Shown here: positions 7,339 through 14,270 of the stretch, in pieces
Layout of the letters: every line of letters begins with the position of its first letter
Numbering within the stretch: position 1 is the stretch's first letter
Assembly (NCBI GenBank): GCA_041671765.1
Contig: JBAZAX010000025.1
Span: forward strand, 1-20,989
Source of the DNA: JBAZAX01 sp041671765
Lineage (GTDB): Bacteria > Babelota > Babeliae > Babelales > RVW-14
DNA: 20,989 nt
Reading direction: 5' to 3'
Made by a program: the position numbers and the translations under genes
Notes under the pieces: generated by a model
Seen by the model: only the letters and a program-made list of their open reading frames with translations
Database searches by the model: none
Told to the model about the DNA's origin: nothing

Positions 7339-8169
7339 TTATGTAATAAGTAGTTCTTTAATTGGATAAGGTAAATTAGCATCATATATGATTTTTGAGT
7401 AGTCTTGACTGTGAAAATCTAAAGTAATTATTTGGGCTATTTTTGCTAATTGTTCTTCTTTTAACGAACAAATAAGCATATCGAGTTTAACTAATAAATC
7501 TATTTTTACAAAAGCTTTTGCCTTTGGTGTCATAATAATTATGAGACCATCTCTCTCATCCAGTTTTGAATTTAAAATTGGCTTTAATATTTCTGTTTCT
7601 ATTTTGCAAAGAAGGATGCCAGTTTTCCAGTCTAGTAAAGAAATATTGCCTTGTATGTCAATTGCAAAAAAATGGTTTTCTATAATATGCATAGAAATGA
7701 TTGGTTCTTGGCAATAAATTTTATCATGTATCTTAAATGTGTTAATATTCCATCGATGAATTTCTTTGCAAGTACAACTTCCGGTTGCTACAATTTCATC
7801 TTTAGCAGCTATGCATGATACTGCCCTATCGTGAACCTTGATTTTATCTGAGCAACCTTGTAAATTTTTAATAATTATTAAGTGTCCGGAGTTTGTTCCA
7901 ATCAGTTCGTGCTGATTATGTTCAAGATAGATATCGCCTAAGGGTTGACTCTCACCGGTTGTGTCAAAAATGGGAATAAGTGTAACAATCGTATTTTTTT
8001 GTTTTGCCACAAAACTTGCTAAAAGTGCCCGTCTTATGTGGTTTACTTGTTCTGCTTTCATAGCGCTTGCAGTTGTCATTGGCATAGCACTTTTTACGCA
8101 AAACAAGAACGCAATTAATGGTAAATAAAAAATTATTCTTAATTTATTCAGAAATTTATTAAAACTCAT
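7339..8169 (-). CDS. Exported beta-propeller-like protein (WD40-type)
   Basis: 276 aa, ATG preceded by AAGGTGTTAAATC. Residues 1-29 form a signal peptide ending near VKSAMP. Blade-like segments are NSGHLIIIKNLQGCSDKIKV (93-112), DRAVSCIAAKDEIVATGSCT (114-133) with EIHRWNINTFKIHD, and FAIDIQGNISLLDWKTGILL (168-187). The pattern of Asp-x-x-Gly turns and h-W-D/N endings fits WD40-like blades, though with far fewer than seven complete repeats. The end, LKEEQLAKIAQIITLDF and later LPYPIKELLIT, parallels the end of the 318-aa neighbour. It sits between the phosphatase gene (32 bases upstream) and that neighbour, all on the minus strand, so one transcript is likely. Function unknown; protein binding is the usual role of such folds. 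Confidence 0.72.
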   Translation of the reverse strand: MSFNKFLNKLRIIFYLPLIAFLFCVKSAMPMTTASAMKAEQVNHIRRALLASFVAKQKNTIVTLIPIFDTTGESQPLGDIYLEHNQHELIGTNSGHLIIIKNLQGCSDKIKVHDRAVSCIAAKDEIVATGSCTCKEIHRWNINTFKIHDKIYCQEPIISMHIIENHFFAIDIQGNISLLDWKTGILLCKIETEILKPILNSKLDERDGLIIIMTPKAKAFVKIDLLVKLDMLICSLKEEQLAKIAQIITLDFHSQDYSKIIYDANLPYPIKELLIT

Positions 8170-8201
8170 GATTTAACACCTTTCTTAAACTGCTTCTTGT
8201 C

Positions 8202-10403
8202 TTAAACTACATTTTGTTCGGGTTTGCCCAATATTGCCAAGAGTATGTGTTCAAATGTCAATATTTCGGGATTAGGTACAAGATCTTTTAGTTTTTTTGC
8301 TATTGATTTTTTGGGTTCGTCAGGTTGATTCAAGTATGCTTGAATGGACTCAAACATTCTAACAATATCACACAATTTTTGTCCCAATAAAAATCTGTTT
8401 TGATTTATACGATATAAACAATCTCTAATTTGAGATTTGAATTTTTTGGGATCATTTATTTTAAATACATAGCTTGCTAGTTCTTTTCTGAGTTCTTTGA
8501 TGTTTGATATGAGTTTAAATGGTCCTTGCGCCTCATCTCTCATAATTTGAATAAGTGCGAGCTTGTTTTCAGGTGAAAGAGTTGTAGATTTACTTACAGA
8601 TAAAGAACCGTCTTGAGATATGATGCCTAATAAAAAAAGGAGTTCATAAATCATGTTAATATCTATTTTATGCATGTTTTGAATTTGACTAAAGAAGTAG
8701 TGGAAATTTTCAACAATCCATAAAGGTTTTGTTTGCAATGTTGTTATGTTGGGACAACTAAATAACTGAGGGCCGCTGGCGCTTAATTTTTGAATTTCCA
8801 TACATAATTGACTAATTTTTCTATGTTCAGGGCTTTCTGTTGGGATAATTTTTTCACGAGTTACCTCTGAGCGATCAATTGAATGTATTTCGCATTCAGG
8901 ATTTGTTCGATCTGTTTGAGTAACACGTTCTGCGGTATAACGATCAATAGAGATCCCTTTAATTTTGAGCGAAGTACCTTCTTTTTCCAGTGTGCAACAG
9001 TAAGCGTAGTTTCCAATTTTCCCAATTTTTTGTAATGATGGCATATAACATGCAAAATCTAAGCTTAAGGTTGTGACAACAACGCTAGATGTATACACTT
9101 GATTTAATATAACTCCACCGGAGTAAACATCAAAATTGGCACCAATTGTTGAGTTGTGTTGGTGACCTCTCATACAGAGGAATATGCCGGTTTTGTTCAT
9201 GTAATCACCAATTACTTCCAATGGTTGTGCTGATGTACGGCGAGCTTCAGCATTTGTGTCTCCAGGGTCAGCAATTTTTATTTCTAGGTCGCTATCTGTG
9301 AATCGCATAAGTTGAGGATGTATGTTGATAAAATCAATCTGAATTTCTGCTGGGGCTTCCAAAAAATATCGCACTCTTTCGATTGTTGGATCCGGAAGGC
9401 CGTGGCAGAAAAGAATATTTCCAAATTCCGTTTTCATAAATAATGCTGTTGGAAGATATCTAAAAAGTTTGGATTGAATTTTTTGCATAAATTCTGTGAA
9501 CTGTGGTACGCCGGTTCCCAAAATGTGATTGTCCGCGAATTCTATTGTCCCGAAATTAAATTTTTGTGCAACTTCACGCGCAAATCCTTGGTTGTAATCG
9601 CTTAAAAACAAATGACCAGCCTCATGGTTTCCCAGCATTAAGAATACATTGTCAGGATTTTTAATTTTTAGTGACATGAGAATAAAAAGAATTTCAAGTC
9701 CGAATTGTCCGCGATCAATATAGTCTCCTGTAAAAACAAAGAAAAGATCTTTATTCTTTATTGAAAAATCTGTATTAAATAAATTTTCATGATTTTTTAA
9801 AATGGTTAAAATCGAAATCAGGTCGCCGTGCAAATCACCAATGTGAATTACCTGATATCTTTCTATCTTGAGGAGTTCTTTTTTTTGTAGTATGCCGTTA
9901 AAAATACCTTCATTGGAATTATAAAATGTCACATAAGCTTCTTGTTGTGGGATTGCTTTTGATTTCAAGTAGTTGGTTGAAAAATTTTTGAATTCTTCCA
10001 ATTTTTTATTAAAAGCGGCCTCAAAATCATCCGAAATAATACCAAGGCCAAAACCGTCTGCAAACATTTGTCCTATATATTCATCCTCAGTACGTTTGTA
10101 AACTAAACCTATGTGGTTAAGGCTGTCTCTAACAATTTTTTCATAAGTATCAAATTCTTCCATGTCGGCTTTTGTTTTGATGACTGGTAAAACCGAAAGC
10201 CACCAGTCAAGATGTTCATATCTTGACAAAACCGGTGTGTCCAACTCGGTTATATTACCACGAGTATGACTGCCTATTTCTTCTTCAATTTCTGCAGTTC
10301 TGATAGCACATTGTGCAAATTCTGTTGCAAACATGGTTCCCATTAGCAAAAAAAGCACTTTTCGGAAGATATTTTGGGTGAAAAACCCACATTTTTTATT
10401 CAT
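8202..10403 (-). CDS. Exported PPP-family (calcineurin-like) protein phosphatase
   Basis: 733 aa, ATG preceded by a near-perfect GGAGGTTACAA. Residues 1-32 are a signal peptide. The catalytic core carries all PPP metallophosphoesterase blocks in order: GDLHGD (189-194), GDYIDRG (226-232), GNHE (258-261), CHG (333-335), ADPGD (378-382) and RGHQH (412-416). D190, H192, D227, N259, H334 and H414 are the expected two-metal ligands, so the enzyme should be active. The residue before GNHE is Leu, where eukaryotic PP1/PP2A have Arg. About 190 residues precede the core and 250 follow it; both parts are unassigned. PPP enzymes remove phosphate from Ser/Thr (sometimes Tyr) or from nucleotides. An exported one in a host-associated bacterium could act on host or surface phosphoproteins, but that is inference. 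It is first in a three-gene operon. Confidence 0.88.
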   Translation of the reverse strand: MNKKCGFFTQNIFRKVLFLLMGTMFATEFAQCAIRTAEIEEEIGSHTRGNITELDTPVLSRYEHLDWWLSVLPVIKTKADMEEFDTYEKIVRDSLNHIGLVYKRTEDEYIGQMFADGFGLGIISDDFEAAFNKKLEEFKNFSTNYLKSKAIPQQEAYVTFYNSNEGIFNGILQKKELLKIERYQVIHIGDLHGDLISILTILKNHENLFNTDFSIKNKDLFFVFTGDYIDRGQFGLEILFILMSLKIKNPDNVFLMLGNHEAGHLFLSDYNQGFAREVAQKFNFGTIEFADNHILGTGVPQFTEFMQKIQSKLFRYLPTALFMKTEFGNILFCHGLPDPTIERVRYFLEAPAEIQIDFINIHPQLMRFTDSDLEIKIADPGDTNAEARRTSAQPLEVIGDYMNKTGIFLCMRGHQHNSTIGANFDVYSGGVILNQVYTSSVVVTTLSLDFACYMPSLQKIGKIGNYAYCCTLEKEGTSLKIKGISIDRYTAERVTQTDRTNPECEIHSIDRSEVTREKIIPTESPEHRKISQLCMEIQKLSASGPQLFSCPNITTLQTKPLWIVENFHYFFSQIQNMHKIDINMIYELLFLLGIISQDGSLSVSKSTTLSPENKLALIQIMRDEAQGPFKLISNIKELRKELASYVFKINDPKKFKSQIRDCLYRINQNRFLLGQKLCDIVRMFESIQAYLNQPDEPKKSIAKKLKDLVPNPEILTFEHILLAILGKPEQNVV

Positions 10404-10715
10404 TTGTAACCTCCATGTATTATTATTTGAGCAAAATACTAGTTTTTTTGTAATATCTAGTAAAGTTAAGTATTAACTATTAAAAATTGATTTTATATTA
10501 TAAATTACTATTCGTCAATTGGGTGGCTGGCTTGGATGGGGACGATTTGGGTTGCAAAATATTCAGACTGATTACTAAATTTGAAGAATATGGTCTCTAC
10601 TATAAATTAGAATTTTTCGAATTAACGTTAAAACTAAAACTTGATATTTGTTTTTGTAATGTTTTAAAATAAATACAAGGATTAAATAAAAAAGGGATTT
10701 TTAAGGGGGGATTTT
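10404..10715. other. Intergenic region between divergent genes
   Basis: 312 bases between the phosphatase operon (left) and the 558-aa gene (right). A candidate rightward promoter at 10641-10670 is listed separately. A small hyphenated dyad TACTAG/CTAGTA lies at 10437-10442 and 10457-10462, near the phosphatase leader. A 61-codon TTG-started frame at 10487-10672 has no ribosome binding site and contains the promoter candidate, so it is not called as a gene. Confidence 0.5.
10641..10670 (+). promoter_or_regulatory. Candidate sigma70-type promoter for the 558-aa gene
   Basis: TTGATA (10641-10646) is followed after 18 bases by TAAAAT (10665-10670), each differing from consensus at one or two positions. 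Transcription would begin near 10677, leaving about 40 bases before the start codon with its AAGGGGGG ribosome binding site. In A/T-rich DNA such matches arise by chance, so this is only a candidate. Confidence 0.4.
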
Positions 10716-12392
10716 ATGTACAACAAGATATCCAGGCTGTTTATTTTTTCGATAGTAATTTTCATTATTGCTGTTGTTTCCAAACAGAAACCAATAACAA
10801 GTATGGTAGTTGCTGATAGAGCCCCAGTAAAATATTTGTTTTTTCAGCAATTGAATGATATGTGTACAATCGCGCCGATGTTGAATAGGTATAGACTTCA
10901 AGAATTAAAAGAAATTGGACAAAATTATATCGAGCAAGCCTTTGATAATCCAGAATTGGCTTTAACTCGACAGCAATGGTTTGGGGAAGGCCACCAATAC
11001 TTCTTTACGTGGAGAAAATTTCTCACTGACTTTATGTATTCCCAAGAGGGAGTACAATATCTTTCTGAAGCTGAACAAAATGGCCTTGTGGCTCCAAATT
11101 TTTATGACAATAATGGGATAAATATTTTTGATAAAGACAGGCTTGCATTTATTACATATCCATACTTTTTTGCTGATTTATCATCCGAGAGTATAGTAGA
11201 GGAAATGGATGCATCATTTGTTATTCCTATCGTAAGCCCATTTCGGTTTTTACATGACAGAAGTGCTCCACCAGAAAGAGTTTGTTTGTCTATCAAGGAC
11301 ACAACTGAGGAGGAATCTGGTTGGTTAATCTATAGCAAAGAAACAAAAAGGTTTGAGGACTTTTCTTATTCAAAATTTAAAAACGATCCTATATTTTCAT
11401 CAATTAAATCCTCAGTAATGTCACGGGGTGCACAGTTTCAAGAACCAATAAATTTTTCTTATGGATATGGTCCTAACTGGCCAAAGACAACAATTGGATT
11501 CAAGTCATTTATATATCCTCATTGGAACTGGAGTAGAGGTTTTGGTGGAGGTGTTAACAATCAGGGTAAAATGCCTTATTGCTTAGGATTTCTTAAGACA
11601 ATGTTTCTTGTTCTCGGAATTGATAATAATAATCAAGCTATTCACGATAACGACCTTTTGCATGAGTATCAAGTACATGCAAAAATGAGAGAATTGATAC
11701 AAGCCGATAGAAACAACAACCCTTGGTCTGACAAATTTTTTAAAAAAGAATATTTCATACAGTATGCATTGGCTGAAATATTTAAAGCCAATAAAAATTT
11801 ATATGATGATGCTGTAAAAACTGTTGATATTACTGGTAAAAGGTTTTGGCAAATATATGATGATATAGTATCTGGACGGTTGATTTTATACAAGGACAAT
11901 CGTGGTACACAATATAGTTTGGATGAGATAAAAAAATATCTTCCAGGCAAGCATCAAGCGCTTGCATATTTTTTTACAGAGGCATTGAGAATTTTGTGGT
12001 ATGGGGCAGCAAGTAAAGACGCTGTAGCACTTTATAATGCATTAGGCATGTATGATCCAGAACATCCAATTTTAAGTCGTCTTAATGCATGGAGAATGGG
12101 ACTAAATTTTTCTAAAATCAAAAACAATGCTGAAAAACAAGTTGATGGGATATCTTTTTTATCTGTATGGTTCGAAATAAAAAGGGCCTTGCAAAAACGT
12201 TGTAGTGGTATTCAAGATTGGGTCAGCTTTGATTCGCATGGATGGGTTATTTCCTTTGATCAGGCCCTAATATCTATGCAGCAACAAGTTGCGCGACAAA
12301 ATGGTTGTGACTATCAGTTTTTAGACAAACTTGGAGTTGCTGGAATAGAATCTTGGTGGGGACATGAGCTGGAAACTTTTTATAAAAAATAA
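10716..12392 (+). CDS. Large exported protein, unknown function
   Basis: 558 aa, ATG preceded by AAGGGGGGATTTT. Residues 1-22 (MYNKISRLFIFSIVIFIIAV, then VS) form an uncleaved anchor or signal peptide. The rest is soluble-looking, mixed alpha/beta, and rich in aromatic residues, with WPKTTIGFKSFIYPHWNWSR followed by a glycine patch GFGGGVNNQGK in the middle. HDNDLLHEYQVH places several acidic residues and three histidines close together, but no known metal-binding motif is matched. The C-terminal part (QDWVSFDSHGWVISFDQALI, then GVAGIESWWGHELETF) is well ordered and not low-complexity. No family is recognised. It is a single-gene unit with its own candidate promoter and a strong terminator after it, and it is probably secreted or surface-attached. 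Confidence 0.75.
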   Translation: MYNKISRLFIFSIVIFIIAVVSKQKPITSMVVADRAPVKYLFFQQLNDMCTIAPMLNRYRLQELKEIGQNYIEQAFDNPELALTRQQWFGEGHQYFFTWRKFLTDFMYSQEGVQYLSEAEQNGLVAPNFYDNNGINIFDKDRLAFITYPYFFADLSSESIVEEMDASFVIPIVSPFRFLHDRSAPPERVCLSIKDTTEEESGWLIYSKETKRFEDFSYSKFKNDPIFSSIKSSVMSRGAQFQEPINFSYGYGPNWPKTTIGFKSFIYPHWNWSRGFGGGVNNQGKMPYCLGFLKTMFLVLGIDNNNQAIHDNDLLHEYQVHAKMRELIQADRNNNPWSDKFFKKEYFIQYALAEIFKANKNLYDDAVKTVDITGKRFWQIYDDIVSGRLILYKDNRGTQYSLDEIKKYLPGKHQALAYFFTEALRILWYGAASKDAVALYNALGMYDPEHPILSRLNAWRMGLNFSKIKNNAEKQVDGISFLSVWFEIKRALQKRCSGIQDWVSFDSHGWVISFDQALISMQQQVARQNGCDYQFLDKLGVAGIESWWGHELETFYKK

Positions 12393-12742
12393 ATTATTAT
12401 GATTGGAATATGTTTTAAAAGAGTGTCAGAGACTGGGCACACTTCGAATTTTAAATTGGAAAAGTCTGAAGGCTGATCTATCAATTTTACCTGCAAATTT
12501 AGTTTTGAAAGCGAATGCGGTGGCTGTATAAGTTTAGCTCTTCGTTAGATTAAAAACTCGAACCAGGATGCGCTAGAATAAATGATTTTAATGCAACGAA
12601 TAATTTTTGGTTACAAAGAGTTTCTAGTTTTGCCAGCTTGAAGCAAAGTCAAAATAATAAAATATTTAGATTAACGATCGCGAAAGATATTGCTTAAAAA
12701 TATCTTTCGCGATGTTTTGTGTTCTTTTATAAATAAGTTGAA
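12393..12742. other. Intergenic region between converging genes
   Basis: 350 bases between the ends of two converging genes. The right part holds the bidirectional terminator at 12677-12713. The remaining roughly 280 bases hold no open frame above about 25 codons and no RNA gene that I can fold. The length is generous for a convergent junction and may be leftover sequence, but I see no recognisable remnant. Confidence 0.5.
12677..12713. terminator. Strong bidirectional intrinsic terminator
   Basis: A perfect 15-bp inverted repeat, ATCGCGAAAGATATT (12677-12691) and AATATCTTTCGCGAT (12699-12713), encloses a 7-base loop. GTTTTGTGTTCTTTT follows on the plus strand; on the minus strand the tail is A/T-rich but lacks a clean T-run. 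It lies between the converging 558-aa gene and the 239-aa gene and can serve both. Confidence 0.85.
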
Positions 12743-13462
12743 TCAAACAGATTGTGGTGGCGGTTCCATGTCGATTACAACTTCATCTTTTGCAACATCC
12801 GGTACAGATGGTTCTGCGGCTGCATGTCGGGCTTGCTTGGCGGGTGGCGGTTCAGCTGCACTTGGTTGCATCATCCAGGAGCCCAGCTTATAAATTCCAT
12901 AGACGGCAGCAGCCCCAACGGCAACCACAACAACAACTTGAGGGAATGTTAAGGAAATCATAATACTTGCTTTAATTGCAAAATCCTTATCATCATCATC
13001 TTTACCGGCTCCCAGAAGTCTCATTTTAGCGCGAAGAATATATTCGCCATCATCCATCTGATTAACCGAAATGTATCCTCCGCTAAATAATTGGCTTATA
13101 AGTTCGTCCTTTGCATCTCCAGAAATTTCAACCAAGTCATTTGAATTCATTTGGCTAAATTCTTCCGGAGTCATTATGATTATTGTTGGTTTATCTCTTC
13201 CCACGAATTTCATTAGCTGATCATTTGACATTTTTCGTAGCAATGGGTCACAAAAATAATTTTGAACATCGTAGATTTCACCATCTTTGAAAATATGAAA
13301 TCCATCAGAATCTTTATAAAGCTTAATATTCCCTAATCTTTCAGGAATAAATACTTCGCGTCCATAAAATTCAATAATTTCGGCGCAATAGTTACTTGCA
13401 TTAGCTAATCCGAAAAAAAATAATCCTGAAAATACAATCATTTTAAAGATATATTTAATCAT
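12743..13462 (-). CDS. Small exported membrane protein, unknown function
   Basis: 239 aa from ATG 13462. The reading frame is open as far as 13654, but the extra residues are a remnant of the toxin gene (13508-13651). Starting at 13462 puts a typical signal peptide first (MIKYIFKMIVFSGLFFFGLA, cleavage after NA), with AGGA eight bases upstream. Residues 24-150 are the extracytoplasmic part, including PTIIIMTPEEFSQM and GGYISVNQMDDGEYILRAKM. DDDDKD is followed by a membrane span at about 161-193 (ASIMISLTFPQVVVVVAVGA) and a Pro/Ala-rich tail ending in VVIDMEPPPQSV. No family is recognised. It is the last gene before the terminator and probably the tail of the operon that begins at 19477. Confidence 0.7.
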   Translation of the reverse strand: MIKYIFKMIVFSGLFFFGLANASNYCAEIIEFYGREVFIPERLGNIKLYKDSDGFHIFKDGEIYDVQNYFCDPLLRKMSNDQLMKFVGRDKPTIIIMTPEEFSQMNSNDLVEISGDAKDELISQLFSGGYISVNQMDDGEYILRAKMRLLGAGKDDDDKDFAIKASIMISLTFPQVVVVVAVGAAAVYGIYKLGSWMMQPSAAEPPPAKQARHAAAEPSVPDVAKDEVVIDMEPPPQSV

Positions 13463-13507
13463 AACCATTATCCTAATCATTTTAATTTTTTTTAATATAT
13501 ATATCAT

Positions 13508-13651
13508 CATCCCAGCAGCTTCTAGCGCAAATTCTTCTGCAGCATGAGAATTCAACACCTCAGCCATTTTGCTTATAACGTTACGACCGGCACTGCTTGT
13601 AGTCAACGCGGCAGCATTAAATGCCATTAAATCAAGAACAAATATAGTGCT
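13508..13651 (-). pseudogene. Fragment of the pre-toxin region of the neighbouring 668-aa gene
   Basis: Translated on the minus strand, this stretch (STIFVLDLMAFNAAAL onward, to FALEAAGM) matches residues 475-522 of the 668-aa protein at 30 of 48 positions, with no gaps, counted by hand. At DNA level 13604-13650 matches 14800-14846 at 45 of 47 bases. An in-frame TGA lies at 13655-13657, two codons upstream. Downstream the frame runs through unrelated residues into the leader of the next gene, so no toxin domain follows. It lies just after the putative immunity gene, where orphan toxin modules are found in polymorphic toxin loci, and it looks like the decayed start of one. Confidence 0.8.
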
Positions 13652-13700
13652 AAATCAAAATTTCAATAAAAATTAATTTTTATTTTTTTCAATATCTATA

Positions 13701-14270
13701 CTACTCATTTATATACTTAAGAAAATCGGTAATCCACGATGTATCAGATCGGTATAACTCTTTATTTTTTTCCCATAATATAACAAAATGTTCAATTCCT
13801 TTTACCCAATCAGGATAGTTTTTTTTGAACAAATCAATAAAATTACTTCTTCCTCCTAATACAGCGTGATCTTCATGTGATATTATCACACCCCAAATTC
13901 CATTTACACTATAAATAGCATTTTCAAGAACCTTTGGCGTCTTACAATATTCTTCATAACTAATAAGAGTGCTAATCCGTTTATAACAAGATTTATGATC
14001 ACATATTTCTGATTCTTTATTTTCAAAACAACCCCATTCTACTTCTGAAAAATAAAATTCTGATTCGTTTAATGATCTTGCGGCTTGCATAATGGCATAA
14101 AATTGCTCTTGCGTAAGACAATAACCATCAGTCGGACATAAAATAATTTTTTGTTCTATGGATGATTCAAACATTGGTCCAAATGGATTGTTATTACGGA
14201 ATATTTTAGAATAAATTTCTCGTTGCTTTAAAAAATCATTGATGTTTTTTTTAGATAAATTTTTATTCAT
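13701..14270 (-). CDS. Putative immunity protein for the adjacent toxin
   Basis: 189 aa. The ATG (14268-14270) lies inside the end of the 668-aa gene, giving an 8-base overlap (ATGAATAA), and GGAG stands seven bases before it, so translation is coupled. No signal peptide or membrane span is present: the protein is cytoplasmic and begins MNKNLSKKNINDFLKQREIY. It is the only leaderless protein in this operon. Residues 40-80 include ILCPTDGYCLTQEQFYAIMQ and SEFYFSEVEWGCF; residues 126-140 (WGVIISHEDHAVLGG) followed by FIDLFKKNYPDW resemble a pattern I recall from bacterial immunity-type proteins. The role is inferred from size, location, overlap and the toxin-like end of its partner. No immunity family can be named with certainty. 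Confidence 0.6.
   Translation of the reverse strand: MNKNLSKKNINDFLKQREIYSKIFRNNNPFGPMFESSIEQKIILCPTDGYCLTQEQFYAIMQAARSLNESEFYFSEVEWGCFENKESEICDHKSCYKRISTLISYEEYCKTPKVLENAIYSVNGIWGVIISHEDHAVLGGRSNFIDLFKKNYPDWVKGIEHFVILWEKNKELYRSDTSWITDFLKYINE

Noticed and set aside
10487..10672. 61-codon frame with signal-like start
   Set aside because: It begins with TTG, lacks a ribosome binding site, shows no recognisable motif and contains the best promoter candidate for the next gene.
12420..12450. GAGTGTCAGAGACTGGGCA, reminiscent of an insertion-sequence end
   Set aside because: No matching inverted copy and no transposase remnant were found nearby.
12545..12600. On the minus strand, CCTGGTTCGAG resembles the T-arm of a tRNA
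   Set aside because: The bases after the loop do not pair to complete a T-stem, and no acceptor, D-arm or anticodon arm could be drawn around it.
13463..13627. N-terminal extension of the 239-aa gene, giving a 294-aa protein beginning MAFNAAAL
   Set aside because: The extra residues are homologous to an internal part of the 668-aa protein and are followed by an internal signal peptide with its own AGGA, so the gene starts at 13462.
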